A stretch of DNA of 64,000 bases, taken from NCBI RefSeq assembly GCF_046630445.1, contig NC_092340.1, positions 35,796,001 through 35,860,000 of the forward strand, read 5' to 3'. How positions within the stretch are numbered: position 1 is the stretch's first letter; each line of letters begins with the position of its first letter. Below are positions 34,520-46,198 of this stretch, piece by piece. The notes under the pieces were generated by a model, which saw nothing but the letters and a program-made list of their open reading frames with translations, did not search any database and had not been told where the DNA came from. Position numbers and translations under genes: made by a program. Source of the DNA: Rutidosis leptorrhynchoides. Its lineage: Eukaryota > Streptophyta > Magnoliopsida > Asterales > Asteraceae.

Positions 34520-36264
34520 ACTTTGAAAAGAAAGCCTTTTTTCTTACAAGATCGGAGAAAATCAATAGATTCGTTAACAATTAGCGCACCATCCAAGATG
34601 AATCTACCTTTCAAAAACGCACTTTGTTCCGGGCCGACAATCGAAGGAATCACTTTCCGAATACGATTAGAGAGCATTTTGGCGATTATTTTGTAGTAAC
34701 ACCCAATAAGACTAATAGGCCGAAATTCACCAATACGTTGCGGGTTACTAACTTTCGGAATAAGAGTGAAAAAAGAAGCATTGCACCCTCTCGAGATCTC
34801 ACCCTTTTCCCAAAACCAAGAGATAGCCTCAATCAATTCACCTTTCACAATGTCCCAATAATTTTTGAAGAATCTGAGGTTGAAACCATCTGGGCCCAGC
34901 GCCTTATTACTACCACATTCTAGGATAGCTTCATGGATTTCTTTTTCATCGAATCTCTCCTCAAGTCCACTAGCTTCACAATCCGACAAGACAAGATATA
35001 TTAGATCTTCCAGGCTTGGTCTTTCACCACCGATCTCTTTGAACCTACACGAAAAATGAGAGAAAGCTTCGGATTTAATGTCTCCCGGGCTATCTTTCCA
35101 AATGCCATCAACTAGAAGACCACGGATATTATTTTTATTATTATTCCTCCGAACAACCGAGTGGAAGTATTTGCTATTTTCATCCCCTTCCAACACCCAT
35201 TTAATACGTGCTTTCTGCATCATCATACTCGAAACCACTTTCTCCTTTTTGAACCAAAGTTTCCTAGCGTTCCTCCATTGTTCTAATTCTTGCTCACTTA
35301 AATTGGAATGTTTGGCCTTTAGTTCAAGATTCTGAGCAATCAATCTATACGCCTCTATCTCCCCCTTGAGGTTACCGAACTTAGATTTACTCCACTCCTT
35401 TAAAGCTGCTTTGACGTTCTTTAACTTATTCCTAAACAAGCAGTCTTTCCTACAATTAAACGGGACCTCTAAACCCCAAGCGTTTCGGATAACATCCTCA
35501 ACCTCATCGTCGTCTAACCATGCATCAAAGATCTTGAACGGTTTCGGCCCAAAATTTCTCTCTTCATCCTTTAGTACAATAGCACAATGGTCCGAGAGGT
35601 GACGCTCCAACACCGAAGCTGTAAGATCTTTCCAAGGGTGTATAAAAGTATCCATAATGAGGAAGCGATCAAGTTTACTGAATTTTAGTCCATTATCACT
35701 GACACATGTAAAGATACGGCCCGACATCGGGATCTCAACCAAGCTGTTATCAATGATAAAATTGTTGAACCATTTCGCCCTATGCTCAATGTACTCGCAA
35801 TTGAATCTCTCGGACTCGTTTCATACCTCGTTAAAATCACAACAGAAAACACAAGCAACATTAGGATCACAATTTTAAAAATTCGACAGTTCCCCCCACA
35901 ATTTTTTCTTCCCAACACCATCTTGAGGTCCATAGACATTAATAATGAGACAGTCCAAACCCGAATGCATCCATTTACCTCTAATCCTGATAGAGCATTC
36001 CCCCCTCAGAACCATATCCGTCAAGAATTCATGAGTATCCCAAACTATTAGTTGTCTCCCCGATTTACCCACAATTTCCTTTTGAATGAAATCGCACCCA
36101 TACGAGCCCCAAATAGAACACACCCAATCTCGATTCATGGTTTTTAATTTTGTTTCTTGTAGAGCCAGTATTGAAGGTTTTTCATTTGCAATTAATTTCC
36201 TAAGATACCCCGATTTGTCAGCTTTAGTCTCGAACCCTCTGATATTAAAGGCAATAATCTTCAT
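34520..36264 (-). pseudogene. LINE ORF2, endonuclease to RT start (part 1)
   Basis: Starts at the ATG 36264-36262 (MKIIAFNIRGFETK), 39 nt after the ORF1 stop. Endonuclease motifs: ILALQETK, the DFNEV box near 35835, and LSDHCAIVLKDE. Two stops interrupt it, one after LWGELSNF near 35875 and one just after the DFNEV box near 35820. From 35742 the frame is open: KARIKWVLEGDENSKYFHSV, SNKALGPDGFNLRFFK, FRPISLIGCYYKI, QSAFLKGRFILDGAL, ending at FLFKVD where the LTR element is inserted. Confidence 0.88.
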
Positions 36265-36303
36265 AAAAAAAATAAACATACAAAAACAAACAGAAGGAGT
36301 GGC

Positions 36304-37264
36304 TTAAAAGGTGGAAGCTTTTTGCTTCCATTTTAATCCCAATTTATTCCCATATTCTTTCACTTCAACATCAGCCTTATCACGATGGAGTTGGTCCACA
36401 TACATCTTTTGTTCAGCAGCTTTACACGAAGAACACGTTGATTTGATTGGCTGAGATGATGTTCTTGGTGCCCTGGCCACTGTTTTGACATTAAGTATCC
36501 TTGATGATGACTTCCAATTTCTTAATTTTGTCCAGCAGCAATCCCTTATCTTGACCGTTGAACCTGCCCGATTGTTTCTACTGCCAGATGTAGATGTAAC
36601 TTGTTTACCGTATTTCCTTTTGGCGTTTCTCAAATTGAGGTTAGATACATTAGAATCACATTGGGCCGAAGTCCCACATTCCTTAGAACCAGCCTTAACC
36701 TTTGTCAACTTGGGCTTCTTCGTAGTCCCCTTGAAAATACTAGGATTCACTGGGCACCCACCTACGGCAGTATCATCTTCTGTTGGGTCAGCTGGAATAG
36801 GCCCAATAGGTTCAGCATCACAATTGTTAGGCCCACTAAAGGTTGGTGTTGGACTATCATCAATTGAGTCAGGGATAACCGACGGTTGGGAATTAATTCC
36901 CTCCTTGGAATTAGGTGACACATTTGATGAGTTCTTGGGACCAGGAGAGTTATCATATGCACATGCGCCGTTTTTTTGTTTTTTCCACATCATCATCATC
37001 ATTGTTGCATGAATCAAGGTGGACCTTTTCCCCTGAGCACTCAACCTTTTCTTCTTCTGCTGGAAACGGATTTAAGTTACCCGGATATTCATCATCTGGA
37101 GATTTGTCCCGATTATGAGCATTTATGTAGTTGAGATCGAACACCTCTTCGTCTGATTCATAGAAATCAGACATATTATCATCATTGTTGTTATCCTTTT
37201 TAAACGTATCGTCAACAAAATCCTCGTCGCTGATAATTTGATCGATTGAACAGTCTTCCCCCAC
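36304..37264 (-). pseudogene. LINE ORF1, C-terminal half, frameshifted and truncated
   Basis: The first frame (37264-36953) is acidic (ISDEDFVDDTFKKDNNNDD). It shifts near 36970-36985 at T7/T6 runs into 37044-36304. That frame has a Pro/Ser-rich linker, then RDCCWTKLRNWKSSSRILNV, a CSSC motif and the end YGNKLGLKWKQKASTF. The N-terminal RNA-binding domain is absent because the LINE is 5'-truncated. The shared blocks with 18577-20924 show the two are relatives. Confidence 0.82.
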
Positions 37265-37281
37265 GATAGTTTCAATAATTT

Positions 37282-37589
37282 AGAAGGTCATGTGCGAAAA
37301 TAAAAATGAACTTTCGTTGACAATTCCTTTCATACACGTTAAATTTTTAATACATATAAAAAATAATACTTAATTATCTATTTATTTACTTATAATGTAT
37401 TTAACTATTTAAAATTACGGTATTACAACTTTAATTGACAATTTTATTTAATTTAATTGATTATTATGAGAAAAGTATATACATATTCAAAATTTTGGAT
37501 TCTTCTAAATTTTTGAGTCCTAGACAGTTATACGTCTTGCATATGCTCGAAGACACCTCTGTTACTCATGATGTGGTTTGCCATATTTG

Positions 37590-37659
<70 letters not shown>

Positions 37660-38210
37660 TTGTAATTTGACTATACACAAATTGTGTTTTTTCTGTATTT
37701 TTGGATAAGTCATTTTAATATATTAATTGATAATTTATTTAGTGGTCGAACCTATTTCGATTATATAGAATAAAACAAGTTAAATACAATGATTATTAGA
37801 TTGTTGTTACGTTGTAAGAACCTTATGAAAAACATTATAAGATCATAATTTTGAAATGAAAGATCACCGTGTTTCATTTGTTACGATTTATGTTATCACT
37901 CAATCAATGCTTTCAGAGCACAATGTAAGACCACCATGTCCGTTAGATGTCCTTTTTTTTGTTTATATCATTTTCTCTTATACTCCGTGTCATTCTAGAG
38001 CATTGCCAATATATATATATAGTCAGAAGTTTAAATGAGAATCAAAAAACGTAGAGAGCTGTGAGAACCATTAAATTACAAGGATTTTTACATGTGAGTA
38101 GCTTAAATCACATATAAATATTAATGGAAAATAAGATTGAACAAAAATAGTTTGTAAAAATCTATAATCTAACTATATAATCAAAGATATAATTTCTCGT
38201 TCACATGTGC
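37282..38210. other. Intergenic with a (TA)n microsatellite
   Basis: AT-rich with a (TA)n run at 37592-37657; nothing else recognised. TGTGC at 38206-38210 would be the left target duplication of the next element. Confidence 0.6.
37592..37657. repeat. (TA)n microsatellite
   Basis: Uninterrupted TA dinucleotides over about 66 bp. Confidence 0.95.
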
Positions 38211-40778
38211 TGAAATGTCCCGTTCATATTGATTATAAACGTTCCATATTAATTGATTTCGTCGCGAGGTTTTGACCTCTATATGAGACGTTTTTCAAAG
38301 ACTGCATTCTTTTTAAAACAACCATAACCTTTATTTTATCGATAAAGGTTCAAAAAGCATTACGTAGATTATCAAATAATGATAATCTAAAATATACCGT
38401 TTACACACGACCAATACATAATGGTTTACAATAAGAATATATTACATCAAAAATAAGTTTCTTGAATGCAGTTTTTACACAATATCATACAAGCATGGAC
38501 TCCAAATCTTGTCCTTATTTTAGTATGCAACAGCGGAAGCTCTTAATAATCACCTGAGAATAAACATGCTTTAAACGTCAACAAAAATATTGGTGAGTTA
38601 TAGGTTTAACCTATATATTATCAAATCATAATAATAGACCACAAGATTTCATTTTTATAACACATCTTATATCAGGCATTTCGCAAACTGCATAGAGATA
38701 AAAATCATTCATATGTTGAACACCTGGTAACTGAAGTTAACATAATGCATAGAATATCCCCAAAACAGAACCTCTCGTCTGTATAATAATCTTGAAGTAC
38801 TAAACCATCAATAACCTGAATGGGGGTTGTTAAGCCCAATAGATCTATCTTTAGGATTCGCGTCAATTAGGGGTCATTTCCCTAATTCTTAGGTTACCAG
38901 ACTTGAAGGGCGATATTCGGTTTAATAATCCAACCATAGAATGTAGTTTTGCGTACTTGTGTCTATTTTGTAAAACATTTATAAAGCTGCATGTATTCTC
39001 ATCCCAAAAAAAATATATTAGATTGTAAAAGTGGGACTATAACTCACTTTCACAGATTTTTACTTTGCCGGAAGTAAGACTTGGCCACTGGTCGATTCAT
39101 GAACCTATAACAAATGTGTACATATATATCAAAGTATGATCGAAATATATTCACAATATTTTTATTACATTTTTATGATTTAAGTTTGTTAAGTTACCAG
39201 TCCTCGTTAGTAACCTACAACTAGTTGTCCACAGTTAGATGTACAGAAAATAAATCAATATATATTATCTTGAATCAATCCACGACCCAGTGTATACAAG
39301 CCTCAGGCTAGATCACAACTCAAACTATATATATTATTTTGGAATCAACCTCAACCATGTATAGCTAACTCCAACATTACTGCATATAGAGTGTCTATGG
39401 TTGTTCCAAAATATATTATATAGATGGGTCGATATGATATGTCAAAACGTTGTATACGTGTCTATGGTATCCCAAAATTATATAATATGTATAATACAAT
39501 ATAAATTAGTTAGGATATGTTTAGTCTAGATTTGTTACAAAATTTTTGTAGCTAAAACTAGCAAGTTTATCCAATTTTGTTTTACCCGTCATGTCTTCAT
39601 TTCAAATCCGTTTTGAGTGATTCAAGTTGCTATGGTTTCATAATGAACTAAAATTTATGAAACTAAACAGAAAAAGTATAAGTTTATAGTCGGAAATACA
39701 GGTTACAAGTCATTTTTTAAAGAGGTAGTCATTTCTGTCGAGAAAACGATATCTTGATGACTATTTTGAAAAACATACTTCCACTTTGTGTTTAACCATG
39801 ATTTTTGGATATAGTATCATGTTCATATGTAATATCATTTTTCCAGAAAACAAACTTCCAATTCAAAGATTAAGATACTTTTTATTTTTATTTTTAACCC
39901 AAAACAGCCCCCGATTTCACTACGACGGTGTATGTCCGGTTTTAAGGTGTTCTTCGTGTTTCCAGGTTTTAAATCATTAAGTTAGCATATTGAAATGTCC
40001 CGTTCATATTGATTATAAACGTTCCATATTAATGGATTTCGTCGTGAGGTTTTGACCTCTATATGAGATGTTTTTCAAAGACTGCATTCATTTTTTAAAA
40101 CAAGCATAACCTTTATTTTATCGATAAAGGTTTAAAAAGCATTACGTAGATTATCAAATAATGATAATCTAAAATATACTGTTTACACACGACCATTACA
40201 TAATGGTTTACAATAAGAATATATTACATCAAAAATAAGTTTCTTGAATGCAGTTTTTACACAATATCATACAAGCATGGACTCCAAATCTTGTCCTTAT
40301 TTTAGTATGCAACAGCGGAAGCTCTTAATAATCACCTGAGAATAAACATGCTTAAAACGTCAACAAAAATGTTGGTGAGTTATAGGTTTAACCTATATAT
40401 TTATCAAATCGCAATAATAGACCACAAGATTTCATATTTCAATATACATCCCATACATAGAGATAAAAATCATTCATATGGTGAACACCTGGTAACCGAC
40501 ATTAACAAGATGCATATAAGAATATCCCCTATCATTCCGGGAAATCCTTCGGACATGATATAAATGAATTCGAAGTACTAAAGCATCCGGTACTTTGGAT
40601 GGGGTTCGTTAGGCCCAATAGATCTATCTTTAGGATTCGCGTCAATTAGTAGATCGGTTTACTAATTCTTAGGTTACCAAGCAAAAGGGGCATATTCGGC
40701 TTCGATCATTCAACCATATAATGTAGTTTCATTTACTTGTGTCTATTTCATAAGACATTTATAAAACTGCATGTATTC

Positions 40779-42771
40779 TGATGTTAAAGCTAAGGGGTAT
40801 AAAATACTATTAAATTTTAGCAGGAAATACTATTAAATACGATACAATTTTACACAAGATATTTATTTATTTATAGAATGGATATACTTAAACCTTGCTA
40901 CAACACTTATAGGCAGTGTACCTAATCGTACAGTAGTGTAGTTTTTAGTAAGTCCGGTTCGTTCCACAGGGAAAATCTTTAAACAAAGCTTAACGCTATA
41001 TTAGTTTACTTTTATAAAAATACAAATATATATATAAGTAATATTATTATTATAAAGGGGGTTTTTACCGTTTAATGACCGGTTTGTCGATTTTAAAACT
41101 TTAGTCGCAGTTAAAACCAAATGTAAAATAATAAATAAATACAAGACTTAATTTAAAGCGTAAAGTAAATAACGATAATGAAATTGCGATAAATGAAAGT
41201 GCGATAAAATAAACTTGCGATAATTAAAAAGTACGATAATTAAAAGTGCAATTAAATACAATAACAATAAAAATGCGATAATTAGAAGTGCAATTAAATA
41301 TAAAATAAAGGAAATTAAATATGAAATAAAAGAATTATGCTTATTTAAACTTCCGTAATCATGATGTTTGACGTGTTGATTTTAGTTTTATGCCCATGGG
41401 TTAATTGTCCTTTGTCCTGGATTATTTAATATGTCCGTCTGGTTTTTGTCCATAACAGTCCATCAGTCATAAATATAAAGAAAGAGTGTCCTCGTCAAAT
41501 TATCCTTATACCCGAAGTTAAATATTCCAACTAATTGGGGACTTAAACTGTAACAAGATTTTAATACTTTGTTTAATAATTACACCATGATGTCGACTGA
41601 GTGTAACCCAAGGTTTTAATACTTTGTTAACAATTATGCCAAGTGTCCATGTACATAATTTCACCCCTGTTTTAATAATTCTAGTGGCTATTAATCCATT
41701 CCCGTGTCCGGTTAAATGAACGATTATTCGTACATATAAATATCCCGCCCATCGTGTCCGATTGAGTGTATATGGTAATTTATGGGTACGTCCAATTATA
41801 AATCTTTATATTAACATTAACAAACTATCATTTAGTTAAACAAATATAAAGCCCATTAATAGCCCATAGTCTAATTTCCACAAGTGTCGTTCTTTTGTCC
41901 AAACCCCAATTATGGTACAAAGCCCAATTACCCAATTTTAGTAATTAGCCCAACATCATGATTACTTCTGATTAAATAAGCATAATAATAACTTAGCTAC
42001 GAGAAATTAAATTAAAAAGGTTGAACATAACTTACAATGATTAAAAATAGCGTAGCGTTACACGGATAGAATTTCGACTTACACCCTTACAACATTCGCT
42101 AACATACCCTTATTGTAAGGATTTAAAATTAAAATTAAAATTAAAATATAAATTATATATATATATATTTACGTATATATTGAGAGAGAGATATATTGGA
42201 TGGTTTTTGCGATCAAACTGCGTTTGCTTTTATAGGGAATTGAGTCCAGGGGAACTCCGCGACTCGCGACATTTTTAGCCTTCAAACTCCGCGAGTCGCG
42301 GAGTTTGAAATTCCAGCTCACCAGCTTTGGCTTCTTTCTTGCCGACGATTTTAAATATTAATATAATATATATATAATTTTTAAGAATTATTTATATATT
42401 ATATTATAATCATGTGCATAGTTGACTTGTAATTTTTAGTCCGTTGTGTCGAGCGTTGAGAGTTGACTCTGGTCCCGGTTCCGAATTTTCGAACGTCCTT
42501 GCGTATAATTTAATATCTTGTACTTTGCGTTTTGAATCTTGTACTCTTGTAATTTCGAGACGTTTCTTATCAATAATTGGAACCTCTTTGATTGTATTTT
42601 GTACTTTTGAGCTTTTTGGTCGTTTGCGTCTTCAATTCGTTGAATCTGTCTTTTGTCTTCACCTTTTAATATTTAAACGAATATCACTTGTAAATAGAAC
42701 ATTTGCAACTAAAAGCTTGTCTTTCTTGGGGAATAATGCTATGAAATATATGTTCGTTTTTAGCATTATCA
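40779..42771 (-). repeat. Athila 3' LTR (left)
   Basis: 1993 bp, near-identical to 55763-57762. It contains the palindrome cassette at 42257-42306. Confidence 0.94.
42257..42306. repeat. Athila palindrome cassette, left LTR
   Basis: Core CCGCGACTCGCGA at 42257-42269 and an odd palindrome at 42284-42306 with 11-bp perfect arms (AAACTCCGCGA) around a central G. Core starts are 32 bp apart. Confidence 0.88.
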
Positions 42772-42786
42772 AATATTCCCACACTT
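42772..42786 (-). promoter_or_regulatory. Athila polypurine tract
   Basis: Minus strand AAGTGTGGGAATATT directly beside the left LTR, preceded by GAGGACAAGCAACGCTC, a context common to this lineage. Confidence 0.88.
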
Positions 42787-44846
42787 GAGCGTTGCTTGTC
42801 CTCAAGCAATATAGTCTTGAAATACTAGAATCACTTCTTTATTCTTCACACTTTGTACATCAGTGATTTCTTTACGGCGGTATAAACAATGGTAGTAACA
42901 ATATGGTTTACAGTCCACATGACTATAAAAATTTAGATCCATTAAGGAAACTGGATCTTTATGAAAACATTTGATCTTTTGAAAATTAAATCTAGTTATT
43001 ACCCTAGATAAGTTTTCCGGAATAACCCTTCACCGGTGTTTGCAAATTATTTTTGTGGGTTTGGTGGGTTTCAGATTTGAAAATTTTAGCTCAAAACTTA
43101 TGGTTTTGTGTCACCCACTTGCTAGCCTTGTATTAGGAAAGCAACACGTCCAGTTTACTTGTCCCGTATATTACCTTTCGGCAAACTACCGTCCGGTTGT
43201 AAAGGAAAGCGATGAACAAGAAACTGTTAAGGCAATGTCTAATGACATGCATTTAATTATGGTCTATAACGTGTCGGACGCAATTACTATCCTTTGTAGG
43301 AGTAATAGTAAAGATCATCCTTTAATTTTTTTGGTCTGGCATAAGGTCCTGTCTTTGACCATGCTATGCAACCACCGTTCTTACGGTTGACACCCGATTT
43401 GGTTCAGGTGACCTAATGAATTCCAGGTGAATTCCTTGGATTTTACGTTCAATGGTAATGAACGCATTGAAAATGGGTTTTTTGAAAACAAATCGGTTTG
43501 TAATTTTGATCAAAATATTTTCTCGTTCAGGCTCGAGTTTAGATATCATTGAATTCCATGAGTTTGTAATTCTCAATCTTTAAGGTCAGTCTCAAGGATT
43601 GAGTAATATCAGGCTTAAAAGCTGATTTTTGATCTTTTAAGGAGATTATCCTTTCTAGGGATCTGATTCATTAGTCTTATCCAGCTAGTTTGCACGGTGC
43701 CCCCATTGTACGAGATAAATCCTTCTCATGGTTAGGATAAATCTGACCATCTGGCGACCCTGTTTGATGCTGAGGTCCGTGGATTTCCTGCTGATTTTAG
43801 TGATGACTTTTCTAGATTTTTCGTCAACCTACAGCTGGTCTGGACGACAACTTCTTGACCTAAATCTAGAAGCGCGTGTCTTTTTCAGAAGACTTTACTT
43901 CCTTTTAATGATGGAATTGATTCATCGTGTAGATCCATCTCTTCTTTTCTTTCATCGGGTAAAACAGTTTAGTTTAGTCCAAAGCAAAAGTATTTTCAGT
44001 TATTTGTTACAGAAATATGTGACATATGTTTAAAATATCTTGGTAAATTTTCCCACACTTGGCTTTTATTTTCCTTTTTATTGTCCTCTATTTCATTTTA
44101 AATGAATTTTAACATTTTGGTTTGTTTCTCAATTTATGTCCTTTCCGAGGTAACAATAATTTCGGTGTTAAAACCTAGTTTTATCATTCATAAATATGTA
44201 TAAACATGATTTTGAGTTCATTTAATTGAAAATTTTGAAAAATTTTACTAGAATTGGGTAGTCAGTATATAAGACTAGGGCTGTTCTTTATTATCAGAGA
44301 GCACTAGATTCTAATACAACTACTGCTTTACTAGTATTTTTAATGGTAACCAAGTGTTTAAGATAAAAATTTTAAAATCCGAAAGAATTTAACCCCTTCC
44401 CACACTTAAGATCTTGCAATGCCCTCATTTGCAAGAAATCAGTAACAATTTAAATTATTGAGGGTGATTAGCGTAGAAATGATTAAATTTTACCAAAGTT
44501 TCCAAACATATTTGTGTTTGCTTGCTGAATGATAAATGGTGCATATCATTTGTTCATTCCGTCTTGTTGTTATTTCACATATATTTTGCATCTTGTCGTC
44601 AAAATTAGTTGCTTTTGCTGAACTTAATGTCAGTCTTTGAAAATGTGTTGTTTTACCCTGTTGTGTACATAAGATAAACTGCAAACATATATACATATTT
44701 TTGAAGTTTGGTATATTACCCCACATTCAAAAATTATTAAAATCTAATAATAAAATTTAGAAAATTATAAAACTATTACAAATCCAACATAAGTATTAAA
44801 TGTATTAACATTACAAATAATAAAATAAAAAAAAAAACTAAGTAGA
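42787..44846. other. Athila 3' non-coding region
   Basis: About 2 kb between the env-position ORF and the polypurine tract. Plus-strand frames of 116 and 101 codons (43040-43390, 43728-44033) run antisense to the element but have no recognised domain. Confidence 0.5.
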
Positions 44847-46198
44847 CTAGGGATGATACTGATACCAGAAGGGGTTCCATGCATAACCATATGTGCTATA
44901 AAATGCATCGGCTGGGTTATACGTAGGATACGGTGGTTGGATCTCTATAGACCAGGGATGGAATATGGGCAATGGAGTAGGAATATAGTTTCTACCTATA
45001 TGTTGGCAATAAGCTATGATTTGGTTTTGATGAACTTGCCAATCTTCAAATGCTCTATGTCTAGCATTTTCATACTCTTGTGAAGCTATAAACCTTTGCA
45101 TTTCTGCCATTTCATTTCCCCTTCCTACATTACCTTGCTGTTGGTTTCTCTCAACCTGTGGATGTCTTCCATTATATCGTACTGCGGAGTTATTTCGCCT
45201 CTTCAAAACTTTCGCACCATGGTATACATTTAAACCTATTGTATCTCGGGGTTCTGGTTCTTCGATTAGTAATCCCCCCGACTTATATCCACACCGAGAT
45301 ATTCAGCAATCAAAGTAATAAATATACCACCTCCTATTATGCTATGCGGTCTCATCCCCCTAACCATAGCTGATAAATAATAACCCACACAATAAGGTAT
45401 ACTTACAGCACTTTGTGGGTCTCGAATACACATATGGTAAAACAAATCTTGTTCATTTACCTTTTCCTTATTCTTACCTCTTTGTGTAATCGAATTAGCT
45501 AAAAACCTATGAATTACTCTTAACTCTGCTCTATCTATATCCAAATAAGAGTAATTTCCCCCTTTGAATCGGTGATGGCTTGTCATTTGACTCCATACAC
45601 CATGCGTATCAAAATTTTCGTCTATCTTCCTACCGTTCAATATCAACCCTCTACAATCGGCAGATGCTAACTCCTCAGGCATATATATACGTAAAGCCTG
45701 AGCCATGTCTAGTAAAGACATGTAGCGCATCGAACCTCCTAACAAAAATCTAATAAAAGATCGATCGGTTAAACTAGTTACCCGATCATTTAATTCTATA
45801 CTACACAACAATTCTTCACACCATACTTTATATACAGGTCTACGCATGTTGAATAACCGTACCCAATCATTAAAAGTAGAATTACCATACCTATGTGCAA
45901 GTAATTCCCTAATTGGCCCGACCAATTCTACAGCTTCTAATGGTCCCCATTCTATAACCCTAGGTACTTCAACAGCTTTAGAATGAAGAGTATGCAAACC
46001 CCTTTGGTATTTTGGATAATCTATCCAAAGTCTGTCAAATCTCAGGTTCGGGTTCAAATCTTCCAAGTGCATATCAGAAAATGTCATGACTGGATGAGGT
46101 ATTTCTTGTTTGTAGTAGTTATCCACCTCCTGTTGTTCCGCATTCTCAGCCGGAGCATTGCGAGCTTGGGATGAAGATTCACCCCTTTCAGTCTGCAA
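44847..46198 (-). pseudogene. Athila env-position ORF, one frameshift
   Basis: About 450 codons in two frames. The first (46198-45266) carries a conserved-looking body: EWGPLEAVELVGPIRELLAHRYG, FIRFLLGGSMRYMSLLDMAQAL and SIPYCVGYYLSAMVRGMRPHS. It resembles the extra ORF downstream of integrase in Athila elements; I know no proven function, and only a weak hydrophobic stretch (IIGGGIFITLIAEYLGV) is seen. The frame is lost at a six-base homopolymer, 45274-45279, and continues in a second frame to 44847 with a Tyr/Pro-rich tail (PPYPTYNPADAFYSTYGYAW). The frame opens at 46198 without an ATG, right at a splice-acceptor-like TTTTGCAG, and a stop lies just upstream; the first internal Met is at about residue 38. 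Confidence 0.7.

Larger units (their letters stand above)
23879..37268 (-). mobile_element. 5'-truncated L1-type LINE, split by an 8.6-kb LTR element
   Basis: The minus-strand order is partial ORF1 (37264-36304), ORF2 (36264-24003) and a poly(A) tail (T-run at 23877-23899). GTTTCAATAATTT flanks it at 23866-23878 and 37269-37281. Without the inserted LTR element it is about 4.8 kb, beginning inside the acidic linker of ORF1, so it is a 5'-truncated copy as LINEs often are. ORF2 is broken at several places. Confidence 0.92.

Noticed and set aside
37528..37713. Frame with alternating Ile-Tyr residues
   Set aside because: It is a translation of the (TA)n microsatellite.
42444..42788. Plus-strand frame of 114 codons in the left Athila LTR, matched by one of 118 codons at 57435-57791
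   Set aside because: The two are alike only because the LTRs are near-identical; it runs antisense to the element and has no recognised domain.
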